DNA from: Lineus longissimus
Lineage: Eukaryota; Nemertea; Pilidiophora; Heteronemertea; Lineidae
Length of the DNA stretch: 64,000 nucleotides
Assembly (NCBI RefSeq): GCF_910592395.1
Contig: NC_088309.1
Span: 12,652,599-12,716,598, forward strand
Direction: 5' to 3'
Shown here: piece by piece, positions 55,401 through 57,245 of the stretch
How positions within the stretch are numbered: position 1 is the stretch's first letter
Layout of the letters: every line of letters starts with the position of its first letter
Translations under genes and position numbers: made by a program
The notes under the pieces: model-generated
Told to the model about the DNA's origin: nothing
What the model saw: the letters and a program-made list of their open reading frames with translations, nothing else
Database searches by the model: none

Positions 55401-56155
55401 AAGAAGGTCAGTATTTAATCATTGGAGTCTAATAGATTGCGTGGTAAGCAAAAAAATTTCTGTTTCTCGACGTTCTCTGGTTGTACGAGGGGTCCGAAGT
55501 GGAGCTGTTTCGGACTCTCTCAGTTCAAATCTGGTCAACAGCTTTGCCTACCTTTTCTTTTTACCCTTCTCATAGTACTTTCCTGGTTTATCCCATTGTT
55601 TAGCCCGATAATCCCGCTTGATAGGCTTCAGGTCAGGGGCCTGTGCCTGTGGTTCAACATGTTCAAGGTGAAACGCAAATTTACGCAGGTCACCATTAGG
55701 CCTTATAACTGCAGCGCCAAAACAAACTTCTTCGAATTCGTCTATAACCCTACAGCTGGAAGTTCACCATACTTTTTAATACCATTTTACCACGTATGTG
55801 CCTGCCTGGAGATAATAGTCTAACAAGACCAGCAAGAATTAGGGGGTTGGAGAATGGCAGAGACAACAGTCACAGTGTACGACAATGCATTGTGCAGTCG
55901 ATTTTCATTCATTCATTCATTCGACCTGGAGTCAACACGCGAATTGCGGCTAAAGGTAACAGTCGTACCCTGGCATTCAGGACATTCTAGGACGGCTTCT
56001 TTCTCTCCACAACTATCGCATTTCATGTTGGCGAATTCTTGTTGTCGTGAATAAGTAACTTTTGGCAAAATCGGATGTTTATTCAGCACTGAAAAACGAC
56101 GGCACGTGTGGAACTGATCGCGTCGAAAATTATAATCAACATCGCCTTCAGCCAT
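50..56155 (-). CDS. B-box/coiled-coil/tandem Tudor/RG-tail protein gene (RNF17/Qin/TDRD1-like), multi-exon
   Basis: A hand-built model of 18 to 19 exons, listed separately below, covers about 1,300 residues. Visible domains in order are a B-box-like zinc module (exons 1-2), a coiled coil (exon 4), extended Tudor domain 1 (exons 6-10), an acidic linker (exons 11-12), extended Tudor domain 2 (exons 13-18), a Gln/Pro/Gly-rich segment (exon 19) and an RG-rich tail (exon 20). From exon 4 to exon 20 every donor and acceptor phase matches, and both Tudor domains assemble across exon joins, which strongly supports the model. Extended Tudor domains bind symmetrically dimethylated arginines, usually on Piwi or Vasa proteins, in cytoplasmic germ granules. 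Only two Tudor units are seen, against about five in RNF17 and Qin, so orthology is uncertain. The join between exons 2 and 4 is unresolved. The gene may continue past the left edge. Confidence 0.85.
1085..1683. repeat. 30-bp minisatellite beside the exon 19 donor
   Basis: About 20 diverged tandem copies of a unit close to CAGTTAGACCTGGCTAGAAC plus ATAGACTTTT. The array ends directly at the exon 19 splice donor, whose intronic bases (GTAAGTCTATG on the minus strand) are the edge of the last unit. Confidence 0.9.
1690..2043 (-). CDS. Exon 19: Gln/Pro/Gly-rich segment
   Basis: The acceptor is TTTTTGCAG and the donor GG|GTAAGT. The exon encodes about 118 residues starting EKKKKGKRTPRTSPRQDARC, then a Gly/Gln/Pro/Tyr-rich low-complexity stretch with isolated RG pairs, ending SEGETNMM. 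No folded domain is recognised; the composition suggests disorder and possibly granule association. The donor abuts a minisatellite. Confidence 0.82.
2700..3339 (-). pseudogene. LINE A (CR1/Jockey-like), 3' part
   Basis: Minus-strand sequence reads ALHNIGKVRRYL, SRLDFCNSLLVGLP, LHWLPVAQRIQYK and YGDRAFSLAAPQLWNALP, the C-terminal end of a non-LTR reverse transcriptase ORF. Beyond its stop lie an AGCGC/GCGCTTTACA segment typical of LINE 3' ends and an (AT)n tract at about 2715-2732. It continues at 4733 on the other side of the THAP element. Confidence 0.8.
3645..3977 (+). pseudogene. THAP zinc-finger ORF with an internal stop
   Basis: From ATG 3645 it reads MVYCVAPNCVKDSTKNNRM, then HFHEFPKP, a TAG stop at 3762-3764, and in the same frame KPGPSAKLCSDHFIDTDYH and LLKTAVPT. 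This is a THAP domain: C-x4-C, FHxFP, C-x2-HF, and the closing A-V-P-T. The stop stands where THAP domains usually carry a conserved Trp. No downstream catalytic region is visible, so it is a remnant of the element's transposase. Confidence 0.8.
4341..4493 (-). CDS. Small acidic ORF on the opposite strand of the THAP element
   Basis: A 50-codon minus-strand ORF starts MASAYSSESESSEFEDVL and includes LNVEPYMFEPLIS. The PYxFEP-type motif with acidic flanks resembles the N-terminus of P2X7-like zinc-binding proteins often met in invertebrate transposons. That comparison is from memory and uncertain. Its ATG lies close inside the right end of the element, so it may be the first exon of a second, truncated element gene. 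Confidence 0.35.
   Translation of the reverse strand: MASAYSSESESSEFEDVLVDTEGYLNVEPYMFEPLISLDHNESDHSDESD
4733..5636 (-). pseudogene. LINE A, reverse transcriptase part, frameshifted
   Basis: The frame from 5636 carries FRPVSNLSFLSKVLEKVV, then SAYRERYSVKTALLRV and LLDLSTAFDTVNHEIL. A frameshift near 5110 moves to a frame with LGPVLFSLYTNPLAG and the catalytic LYADDTQEY (about 4985-5005). A second shift near 4800 leads to the frame ending LGVIFDSLFTF, which runs into the TTAA target of the inserted element. Several breaks make it inactive. An R1 repeat abuts its 5' side. Confidence 0.82.
5638..5998 (-). repeat. R1 family copy (3' part), minus strand
   Basis: Read on the minus strand it has the R1 module (GACCTCTGTGACCTTGAAAA, a GGCCCCCCCTGGTGGCCAA-like block), a GAC-rich tract and the 3' end GGTGAGCCAAAA at about 5638-5652. 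It continues at 6905 after the TTAA element. Confidence 0.8.
5999..6904. mobile_element. piggyBac-like non-autonomous element
   Basis: The element at 6003-6900 (898 bp) is flanked by TTAA at 5999-6002 and 6901-6904. Ends are CCCATATGTGC on the left and, read inward, CCCATAAGTGC on the right. TTAA duplication with CCC termini is the piggyBac pattern. No transposase ORF is visible. It splits an R1 copy, whose sequence resumes exactly beyond the second TTAA. Confidence 0.75.
6905..7060 (-). repeat. R1 family copy, continuation
   Basis: On the minus strand this continues the R1 module interrupted at 5998, with TTGGCCxCCTTGTGGCCAAG and GAAACGTGCCATAGTTA. It fades out before 7100, so the 5' end is missing. 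Confidence 0.7.
7121..7228 (+). pseudogene. Short LINE reverse transcriptase fragment
   Basis: A plus-strand stretch reads FKEVDEQYVAKVIKAMKSKH, then CSLDPAPTSLVKRCPN. The K-S-x-x-C-S-L-D-P-x-P-T pattern is the N-terminal end of CR1-like reverse transcriptases. No continuation is recognised. 7229-7600 holds a further open but unrecognised stretch. Confidence 0.55.
7652..7745 (-). CDS. Exon 18: end of extended Tudor domain 2
   Basis: The exon reads LRKDGDFLYVKLFCDSDVDD, then LMDINNLVHEE, the closing strands of the second extended Tudor domain. Acceptor ATTTCAG, donor AAG|GTAAGG, exit phase 1. Confidence 0.85.
7800..8050 (+). repeat. R2 family copy, 3' end
   Basis: It ends with GGACAGACAC, a CTGCTGACTTTCATCAACTG stem-loop remnant and GAGCTAAAAA at 8041-8050. 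The same ending is seen at 35909 and 48918. The 5' part is too diverged to delimit. Confidence 0.6.
8278..8382 (-). CDS. Exon 17: C-terminal flank of Tudor domain 2
   Basis: The exon has 35 codons reading AVHCSIYQGDIAAFSKDAVK and then KFADLTHGKELTAQV, the helix and strand after the second barrel. Acceptor TTCCAG, donor GTT|GTAAGT, phase 0 at both ends. Confidence 0.88.
8590..8700 (-). repeat. tRNA-like SINE fragment
   Basis: On the minus strand TGGTTATAGCATCCGCC is followed about 30 bp later by GGGCTCAAGTCCCAGG, resembling the A and B boxes of a tRNA promoter. No complete tRNA fold is present. Confidence 0.35.
8809..8907 (-). CDS. Exon 16: Tudor barrel 2, second half
   Basis: The exon has 33 codons starting KCKVRFLDTGISARLQ. 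It occupies the place of the canonical D-Y/F-G-N segment but reads D-T-G-I, so the methyl-arginine pocket looks degenerate. Acceptor TTTCAG, donor CAG|GTATGG, phase 0 at both ends. Confidence 0.88.
8936..9148 (+). repeat. Older R1 copy, 5' part
   Basis: It starts TGAAACGGCCAGGGG and GCTAACCGTA, the R1 5' end, and runs into the first R1 modules. It is interrupted at 9149 by a younger R1 copy and resumes at 10261. Confidence 0.8.
9149..10260 (+). mobile_element. R1a copy 1 (1,112 bp), nested in an older R1 copy
   Basis: The 5' end is TGAAATGGCCAGGGCCATTG with GCTCACCTC at 9170. Three to four modules of about 300 bp follow, then a (GAC)n tract at about 10168-10205. The 3' end is a hairpin (GCTCACCTCT / AGAGGTGAGC) followed by TAAAAA. 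Copies at 23051 and 24313 are nearly identical, so the family moved recently. No coding capacity. Structure fits DINE-1/pearl-type (Helentron-associated) non-autonomous elements. Confidence 0.85.
10261..10875 (+). repeat. Older R1 copy, 3' part
   Basis: Resumes with GGATGATATTTGATGCATCC, two further modules, a short GAC tract near 10815-10840 and a decayed 3' end GAGCCAAAA. Confidence 0.8.
10876..11295. other. Intron stretch with nothing recognised
   Basis: AT-rich intron sequence between the R1 end and exon 15. I see no repeat family, ORF of note or RNA gene. Confidence 0.5.
11296..11410 (-). CDS. Exon 15: Tudor barrel 2, first half
   Basis: In frame with exon 14 it reads MESVPYANPCTNLQMGSLIL, then ANFKKKWGRCRVIENSEQA. 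The G-S-L-I-L-A and W-G-R-C-R-V elements match a Tudor barrel, though the usual W-Y-R is W-G-R. Acceptor GCTCCAG, donor GCG|GTATGT. Confidence 0.88.
11957..12077 (-). CDS. Exon 14: N-terminal part of extended Tudor domain 2
   Basis: The exon encodes GQFIKLTIDHPLQKDGSFWA, then CYACENTEQQEEIKKFNDDL. The F-W-A-C line followed by a helix ending F-N-D-D-L is the typical entrance to an extended Tudor domain. Acceptor TTTTTCAG, donor AT|GTAAGA. The apparent stop just after it lies in the donor. Confidence 0.9.
12078..13804. other. Intron stretch, mostly unremarkable, with one inverted repeat
   Basis: The only structure noticed is a 15-bp perfect inverted repeat, ATGTTTGACAGGACT at 13241-13255 against its complement at 13371-13385. 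It could be the ends of a small non-autonomous element. Confidence 0.4.
13805..13913 (-). CDS. Exon 13: lead-in to extended Tudor domain 2
   Basis: From the acceptor ATTTTACAG it reads PAEEQDPEAEEEYQKQLARF, then HDDSKVYGLPNYPKLTG. Donor ACAG|GTTTGT, exit phase 1. An upstream ATG in the same open frame (MSSSTSIL) precedes the acceptor and is probably intronic. Confidence 0.8.
14093..15051 (-). CDS. Exon 12: long acidic linker with an FFAT motif
   Basis: This is the largest exon (959 bp, about 319 residues), entered in phase 1 and left in phase 0 at GAG|GTACGT. It begins ARSRSSSRSRRG and continues as Ser/Thr/Asp/Glu-rich, probably disordered sequence. At 14492-14512 it encodes EFFDAEE, an exact match to the FFAT consensus (EFFDAxE), with acidic residues on both sides. 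The consensus binds the MSP domain of ER-resident VAP proteins; use here is inferred. Long antisense frames exist but are Ser/Phe-rich shadows. Confidence 0.85.
15588..16140. mobile_element. Palindromic element with three copies of one end sequence
   Basis: A motif of about 38 bp (CGAGCGGTCTTGATTATACA plus ACCAATGACCG) occurs at 15588-15622 (plus, diverged), 16008-16046 (minus) and 16102-16140 (plus). The last two form a near-perfect hairpin whose loop holds a second stem, CCAAAACCC/GGGTTTTGG. The outer pair 15588/16046 could be terminal inverted repeats. Confidence 0.65.
15699..15881 (+). CDS. 60-codon acidic ORF inside the palindromic element
   Basis: The ATG has an A-rich context (AAAACAATGTC) and a TATAAAA-like site about 70 bp upstream. 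The product starts MSRTRDFEVFPDIGICEVGR and is acidic (DSEEVKDEEMVE). No family is recognised. It may be the first exon of an element gene or chance. Confidence 0.2.
   Translation: MSRTRDFEVFPDIGICEVGRIPEDSFEVVSQDSEEVKDEEMVEIRSLGKSRHLTGNSLAA
16786..16945. repeat. 80-bp tandem duplication spanning the exon 11 donor
   Basis: Positions 16786-16865 and 16866-16945 are near-identical. Each contains the end of exon 11 and its GTAAGC donor. Confidence 0.92.
16911..17084 (-). CDS. Exon 11: charged linker
   Basis: The acceptor is TTTTCAG and the donor AGAG|GTAAGC. The exon reads FEDASKGGGSQPFASRDIRL and ends KSSEKEPGWRERR, a charged low-complexity linker. The end of the exon and its donor are duplicated in tandem 80 bp downstream (see finding). 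Use of the proximal donor is inferred because only that choice keeps the frame of exon 12. Confidence 0.82.
17186..17727. mobile_element. CAGTGGAACCCCGGT-ended element 1 (pogo/Tigger-like MITE)
   Basis: Starts CAGTGGAACCCCGGT at 17188 and ends ACCGGGGTTCCACTG at 17725, flanked by TA on both sides. Internal repeats of CCCCGGTAACRCGACCA extend the inverted ends. No transposase ORF. CAGTGG ends with TA duplication fit the pogo/Tigger branch of Tc1/mariner. Confidence 0.75.
17746..18687. mobile_element. CAGTGGAACCCCGGT-ended element 2
   Basis: Starts CAGTGGAACCCCGGT at 17748 and ends TTCCACTG at 18685 between TA dinucleotides, 20 bp from element 1. It shares the GTGGTCGTGTTACCGGGG subterminal repeats but has a different core, with no recognisable coding sequence. 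Confidence 0.7.
18690..20140. other. Intron stretch with nothing firmly recognised
   Basis: 18690-18860 is open on both strands but has no splice sites that fit the Tudor gene. The rest shows no repeat or gene I can name. Confidence 0.45.
20141..20237 (-). CDS. Exon 10: end of extended Tudor domain 1
   Basis: The exon encodes IEHDGRSVNYVDLLVVKPDG and then SECSVREFMDKK. This is the closing strand pair of the staphylococcal-nuclease-like half of an extended Tudor domain. Acceptor CTTCAG, donor GT|GTAAGT, exit phase 1. Confidence 0.88.
20632..20742 (-). CDS. Exon 9: C-terminal flank of extended Tudor domain 1
   Basis: The exon has 37 codons starting AMECSLYEEEKTF and ending LKCKFKSK. It continues the P-F-Q/A-x-x-C pattern that follows a Tudor barrel in extended Tudor domains. 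Acceptor TTCCAG, donor AAG|GTAAGG, phase 0 at both ends. Confidence 0.88.
20935..21000 (+). repeat. tRNA-like SINE fragment
   Basis: GTGCCAGCCTCATAACCCAA followed by AGGTCATGGGTCTTACATC resembles a decayed tRNA anticodon and B-box region. It lies just upstream of LINE B. Confidence 0.35.
21069..21912 (+). pseudogene. LINE B, endonuclease domain
   Basis: A plus-strand ORF starts MSQERLDYIVHILYTNCDTF and carries apurinic-endonuclease motifs ICITELQPKF, VYRSPNSDPG, LLLVGDVNHSSIVW and LSDHICMVVEV. The His/Asp/Asn catalytic framework of the exonuclease-endonuclease-phosphatase fold is visible. No ORF1 is present upstream. The frame ends where a foldback element is inserted after the 9-bp target GTAACGATG. 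Confidence 0.85.
21904..22823. mobile_element. Foldback element with subrepeat-built inverted ends, 9-bp target duplication
   Basis: The element at 21913-22814 (902 bp) is flanked by GTAACGATG at 21904-21912 and 22815-22823. Each end consists of tandem 15-19 bp units of CCATTTCGCCTAYAC: left arm to about 22043, right arm from about 22605, in opposite orientation. The core has no ORF. Long inverted repeats made of short tandem units with 9-bp duplications are the hallmark of foldback (FB) elements. Confidence 0.88.
22824..23050 (+). pseudogene. LINE B, segment between endonuclease and reverse transcriptase (part 1)
   Basis: It resumes the LINE frame after the foldback element with AWIFFKDTILTEINKCVPQS and RREKNRTWRRYTHAS, ending RLRRATRTK at the insertion point of R1a copy 2. 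Confidence 0.8.
23051..24199 (+). mobile_element. R1a copy 2 (1,149 bp), inside LINE B
   Basis: Same ends as R1a copy 1. Flanks rejoin as GACAAAA|GCAGAC, restoring the LINE frame (RTK-ADFEARLAEE), with no target duplication longer than 1-2 bp. The (GAC)n tract at about 24077-24150 is longer than in copy 1. Confidence 0.9.
24200..24312 (+). pseudogene. LINE B, segment between endonuclease and reverse transcriptase (part 2)
   Basis: In frame after copy 2: ADFEARLAEESKKNPIAFWS, then YVRNQTTVRRDIPTLRD. It stops where R1a copy 3 begins. Confidence 0.8.
24313..25498 (+). mobile_element. R1a copy 3 (1,186 bp), inside LINE B
   Basis: Same ends as the other R1a copies and the longest (GAC)n tract (about 25340-25455). 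Flanks rejoin as GGATAA|TGGGAC, restoring the LINE frame. In-frame Arg or Thr runs across the tract are simple-sequence artefacts. Confidence 0.9.
25499..27166 (+). pseudogene. LINE B, reverse transcriptase domain and C-terminus
   Basis: Motifs in order: NKSAGPDSIHPRILKE, NYRPISLTAVLCKILE, YVDFSKAFDTVPHRRLL, SGIPQGSVLGPILF, LLADDLKIYR, LGVKVTPNLSFSQHV, TLVRPHLEFCNQAL. This is a CR1/Rex-like non-LTR reverse transcriptase. The catalytic box is L-A-D-D rather than the usual F/Y-A-D-D. A stop lies at about 25597-25599. A frameshift near 26967 moves into the C-terminal frame ending KTWRDLRFDV at 27166. With the insertions upstream, the element is dead. Confidence 0.88.
27382..27404. repeat. (TGATGA)n microsatellite after LINE B
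   Basis: TGATGATGATGATGATGATA follows the LINE B 3' region by about 200 bp and may be its 3' end. A complementary (CAT)n run lies at 27472-27490, just beyond the exon 8 donor. Confidence 0.6.
27514..27621 (-). CDS. Exon 8: Tudor barrel 1, second half
   Basis: The exon reads NETNVRFLDFGNQQHIRNDD and ends ELPDIPFQ. The F-L-D-F-G-N motif carries the aromatic and Asn positions that line the methyl-arginine pocket in binding-competent Tudor domains. Length is 36 codons, phase 0 at both ends. Acceptor TTTACAG, donor CAG|GTAAGT. Confidence 0.92.
27893..28125. repeat. About 40-bp minisatellite
   Basis: About six diverged units around TTGGTTGATTTTGTGTCACT and CAGTTGGGTCACTTAATC. It lies in the intron between exons 7 and 8. 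Confidence 0.7.
28705..28849 (-). CDS. Exon 7: Tudor barrel 1, first half
   Basis: The exon encodes APKVGDLCYARNTNDKKWYR and then SLALEPSQRMA. This is the classic start of a Tudor barrel: Gly, then C-x-A, then W-Y-R. Acceptor CGTTTCAG, donor GCT|GTAAGT, exit phase 0. Confidence 0.9.
29235..29352 (-). CDS. Exon 6: N-terminal flank of extended Tudor domain 1
   Basis: The acceptor is ATTTCAG and the donor CAG|GTGAGA. In phase 1 it reads NEVFVSLQSNVTAAGMFWLQ and on to LSISYCIR, the strand and helix that normally precede a Tudor barrel (an F-W-x-Q-P pattern). Another frame is also open, but only this one continues into the unmistakable Tudor sequence of exon 7. Confidence 0.85.
29360..32900. other. 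Intron without recognised features
   Basis: Long AT-rich intron between exons 5 and 6. I find no transposon domain, tandem array or RNA gene. A small hairpin (TACGCTAGC around 32710 and 32763) is the only structure noticed. Confidence 0.45.
32912..33083 (-). CDS. Exon 5: linker between coiled coil and Tudor domain 1
   Basis: The acceptor is AATTGCAG and the donor GG|GTAAGT. The exon encodes TISCDGPNLEEECPKLAML through KSSDKPAPVDQV: an acidic helical stretch, then a Pro-rich linker. It enters in phase 0, matching exon 4, and leaves in phase 1, matching exon 6. No domain is recognised. Confidence 0.75.
33361..34874. mobile_element. Possible inverted-repeat element around the RTE remnant
   Basis: The left end reads ACACTGGGCTAATATCGGCG then TTTACACCAT. 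The right end, read inward, reads ACACTGGATATCAGCGACAT then TTACACCAT. The match is imperfect and no target duplication is apparent, so this is tentative. Confidence 0.35.
33757..34525 (-). pseudogene. LINE C (RTE-like) 3' remnant
   Basis: Minus-strand frames read LSNLHFADDIDLMAG (about 34455-34500), EDHFKNLGSILDRDG, IKVRIAQATAALA, FEMKYLRKLLGISYLQRTRT and LNWFGNV. These are the catalytic box and C-terminus of an RTE-type reverse transcriptase. Frames are broken by stops and shifts, and the 5' part is missing. Confidence 0.8.
35440..35909 (+). repeat. R2 family copy, 3' part
   Basis: Shares TGTGCCTGTAGCGCCAACTG, CTCTGTGGACCGAGGTA and GTCGGATCGCGCTGATTTTT with 47330-48918. It ends CACTGACTTTGTCAGCTGAG plus CTAAAAA. 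Confidence 0.75.
35938..36303 (+). CDS. Unrecognised ORF starting right after an R2 copy
   Basis: 121 codons starting MVEEENVHLKKKIVIKDKEL. The N-terminal half is Lys/Glu-rich and coiled-coil-like; the rest is Ser/Lys-rich. The frame is open upstream to the R2 end at 35909. No family is recognised; it could be part of a mobile-element protein. Confidence 0.25.
   Translation: MVEEENVHLKKKIVIKDKELTKFKNVTSVFKKPFKSNISSSFRFPKFRTLCASVTQKSDTLHELSRCKAETAIKENLQKLPLTLSPSSIHAGSSPKHWSGSYGVVCMETSMETCMLQAFLC
36310..37300. other. Intron stretch with nothing recognised
   Basis: No repeat family or coding signal that I can name. Confidence 0.4.
37310..37990. repeat. Word-enriched low-complexity region (ACACC then AAACG)
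   Basis: 37310-37560 is dense in ACACC/GGTGT words; 37560-37990 is dense in AAACG/CGTTT, about 25 occurrences in 430 bp on both strands. No fixed period is apparent. Confidence 0.7.
38184..38442 (-). CDS. Exon 4: coiled-coil segment
   Basis: The exon lies between GATTTAG and AAAG|GTAATT. It encodes about 86 residues starting QGILEQQVKDEVMRLQQ, rich in Gln, Lys and Glu with heptad-like spacing of Leu, Ile and Val, ending EGFPDRFTALEEQTK. A coiled coil after a B-box is the TRIM-like order. Entry phase is 2 and exit phase 0. Reading on past the donor meets a stop about 45 codons later. Confidence 0.7.
39104..40241 (+). repeat. R1 copy (ATA subfamily) with an older fragment in front
   Basis: A decayed R1 fragment (39104-39200) precedes a copy starting TGAAAAGGCAAGGGGCCATT at 39270. 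That copy has GCTCACCATA at 39300-39309, three modules, and the 3' motif TATGGTGAGC at 40226-40235 followed by CAAAAA. Confidence 0.82.
40947..41290 (+). repeat. R2 family 5' end
   Basis: Starts AACAAGAGGCCCAAGGGCCT, a perfect AGGCCC-AA-GGGCCT palindrome, then GCTCAGCTGA at 40970-40979. The right boundary is unclear. It may be the 5' end of a copy whose 3' end is at 48918. Confidence 0.65.
41581..41661 (-). CDS. Candidate exon 3 (81 bp), tentative
   Basis: The acceptor is strong (CTTTTTTTACAG) and the donor is GTAAGG. The 81-bp length preserves phase. Two frames stay open, one starting INCCWLLQEES and one starting LTVVGYCKRSRW. Exon 2 leaves phase 0 but exon 4 requires phase 2, so this exon alone cannot bridge them. 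Either another exon is hidden between 50.4 and 38.4 kb or this one is false. Confidence 0.3.
42185..42300 (+). repeat. GCGC-rich palindromic arm (left)
   Basis: Contains ATCTTAAGATTGCGCTGCGC and GCGGCAATCTCGAGATCGCG. It is repeated in inverted orientation at 46085-46215 with clear similarity over about 110 bp. Confidence 0.75.
42640..43010. repeat. Four-unit tandem array, order A-B-B-A
   Basis: Units begin AAGTGTCATAGTGAGATCTG at 42648, 42748, 42836 and 42924. Unit A (about 100 bp) carries GCATTAATTACCACTGCTAA; unit B (88 bp) carries the palindrome GCCGCCTTAGCGGC at the same place. Confidence 0.88.
43733..45148 (+). mobile_element. R1b copy (1,416 bp, four modules)
   Basis: 5' end TGAAACGGCCAGGGGCCATT, GCTCACCGTA at 43755-43764, modules of about 305 bp, a short GAC/ACGG tract near 45075-45105, 3' motif TACGGTGAGC at 45133-45142 and CAAAAA. 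Complete by both ends, non-coding. Confidence 0.85.
45225..45300 (-). repeat. tRNA-derived SINE fragment
   Basis: Minus-strand GTCGTGAGTTCAAACCCCGG matches a polymerase III B-box context. It lies between two R1b copies. Not a complete tRNA. Confidence 0.45.
45315..45991 (+). repeat. R1b copy, 5'-truncated
   Basis: Two modules, a GAC tract at about 45910-45950 and the 3' end CCTACGGTGAGCCAAAAA. Confidence 0.82.
46085..46215 (-). repeat. GCGC-rich palindromic arm (right)
   Basis: Inverted counterpart of 42185-42300. Together the arms bracket about 3.8 kb that contains both R1b copies and the A-B-B-A array. Confidence 0.75.
47330..47502 (+). repeat. R2 family copy, part before the inserted MITE
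   Basis: Matches 35555-35700 (TGTGCCTGCAGCGCCAACTG, CTGTGGACCGAGGTAAAAAG). The alignment breaks at the MITE and resumes at 48709. Confidence 0.78.
47503..48708. mobile_element. MITE-like element with about 36-bp inverted ends, inside R2
   Basis: Left end AGGCCATTCAAAATAAATTA plus CTTGTTTATCATCA; the right end is its near-perfect complement. Length 1,206 bp. Subterminal GATATTTGATATT words occur at both ends. No ORF. The target duplication is not clear (TTA/TAA context). The AGGCC start resembles the TTAA element at 3344. Confidence 0.78.
48709..48918 (+). repeat. R2 family copy, 3' end
   Basis: Resumes GGTCGGATCGCGCTGATTTT and ends CCGCTGACTTTGTCAGCTGA plus GCTAAAAA. Confidence 0.8.
48920..50360. 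other. Intron stretch with little recognised
   Basis: 48925-48985 repeats a sequence also at 40880-40930 (CATAAGAAATTTAAAACAAT). The rest shows nothing I can name. Confidence 0.4.
50368..50471 (-). CDS. Exon 2: second half of the B-box-like zinc module
   Basis: The acceptor is TTTTTCAG and the donor AAG|GTGATA. In the phase left by exon 1 the exon reads DESGNPIPMCEECSDTTHK and on to WRSQKHGVYYFAIK. Joined to exon 1 it gives C-x2-C-x7-C-x2-C-x10-C-x2-C-x4-H-x8-H, the ligand order of a type-1 B-box. Exit phase is 0. Confidence 0.75.
51530..51780. repeat. Degenerate tandem repeat, about 110-bp unit, three copies
   Basis: CAGTCTGGACCTTTACAT with TTCTTTGAAGTGCAGGTTG recurs twice clearly and a third time as CTTGACCTTTACATCA. 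50480-51530 and 51780-53130 show nothing else recognisable. Confidence 0.5.
53135..54510 (+). pseudogene. LINE D remnant, interrupted
   Basis: 53135-53285 reads ANKQFWALIKHTNKDSQGIS and KAQVLNKQIQLELT, the link before a LINE reverse transcriptase. 53290-53860 is unrelated and holds a decayed R1 piece (TGTGTACCAAGTTT). 53880-54510 continues with DKYLGITILKDQKGNGHINT and LSTLGWLSLEEQRQQARLIM, the LINE C-terminus, with several stops and frameshifts. The catalytic region is missing. Confidence 0.72.
55139..55299. repeat. Palindromic element in intron 1
   Basis: 21-bp arms match perfectly (CTGCTTGGTAACCAAATCAA plus T at 55139-55159; complement at 55279-55299). An inner pair GCTGATTGGCTA / TAGCCAATCAGC lies at 55200-55211 and 55254-55265. 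The inner pair places two CCAAT sequences face to face. Confidence 0.8.
55969..56155 (-). CDS. Exon 1: start codon and first half of the B-box-like zinc module
   Basis: An ATG at 56155-56153 opens a frame that ends in CDSCGEKEAVLECPEC, a C-x2-C-x7-C-x2-C cysteine set, followed by a donor (G|GTACGA). Exit phase is 1. Exon 2 enters in the same phase and supplies further Cys and His residues. A TTTTTCAG inside the exon looks like an acceptor. The true first exon could therefore lie upstream, with only the part from LNKHPILPK onward used here. No RING finger is visible. Confidence 0.7.
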
Positions 56156-56159
56156 TAAT

Positions 56160-56880
56160 AAACATTGTGCAAAATGTATACGAACAAAATATACACGGCA
56201 TGTACATAGAACGAAATCTCTAACCTGCAGGCGAGATACAAGGAGATACAGTTGTTGTGCGCAGTCCCGATTCCTTGCTGGCCGTCTATGAGATTCACCT
56301 GTCTTGTCTTCGACGGCAGGTCATCCTATAACAGCGTCCACCAACGTCCACCAGGTCTTCTTCTTCTTTTCGTGAATTCCTCCCGTTAGAATCGAGAAAC
56401 CCTGCTAGAGGTCGCCGAGTTGGCAGTCCCTGGCAATATGAAGTACATGTATGTGACAAATTGAACTACATAGCGGTCAAGTTTGGCCCTATCGGTATAC
56501 AGGTATAAGGCTTTATATTAAAGGGACAATATAGGCAGCAGCTAGGCAGGCAAGATAAAGTTACACAAGGTTGCCAATAGGGGTCTCTCACATCTCACAG
56601 TACGCCGAAATGATTCACGCTTGTATGAGGAAATTATTTAGTGCTGAATCTGACATGACCCAGGGCGCTCACTGTGTATAGTAGTCACCTGAATATGGCC
56701 AATTTAGCCCCTCTGCTCCTGTCTATAGTCCCCCTTTAATTAAATTATTGACGTGTTTGGATTTGAGCTCATGTTAGTTTGGGTGTTGCCATTCAGTGTG
56801 TAGGCTATGTAGTGTGATAGGTTAGCACATAGTCCATCCTGTATCCCCAGCCATTCAAAATCGCATAGCATATCTGGGTC
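56160..56880. other. Region upstream of exon 1
   Basis: Presumed 5' flank of the Tudor gene. No TATA box or other promoter element is convincing. Confidence 0.4.
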
Positions 56881-57006
56881 AGTGAAGTTGGCTCCCAGTT
56901 CCCAGTTCCTTATTCCTGCCCATTTTGAAACATGGTATGTTTGGGTACAAATAAGGAACTAGGAAATGGGCTAAGCATTTCCCAGTTCCCAATTCAAATT
57001 TCTTTC

Positions 57007-57245
57007 TGTTAGAATATGGTGATCTCCTTCCTATACTGTAAGGTGCTGCCACCTATGTTTGCTCATTATATATTCATGTATGCAAGTGATTACCGTTAAG
57101 GCTTGTCAGGATATTACAATAAAGAATAAGTCAGTTCCCGTTCTACGTTCAATGCAAACACATGTTCCCTTCTTTTATTCCTTTCTCTAATGTTACCATC
57201 ATGCCGGACTCTGCTGACTCTGCTAGCTCTACCACGAATCCAACA
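57007..57245 (+). repeat. Copia 5' LTR (239 bp)
   Basis: TGTTAGAATATGG to CGAATCCAACA (TG...CA). Contains a TATATATT-like box near 57066, AATAAA at 57118-57123, and the ATG of the gag frame at 57201, so coding begins inside the LTR. Confidence 0.92.
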
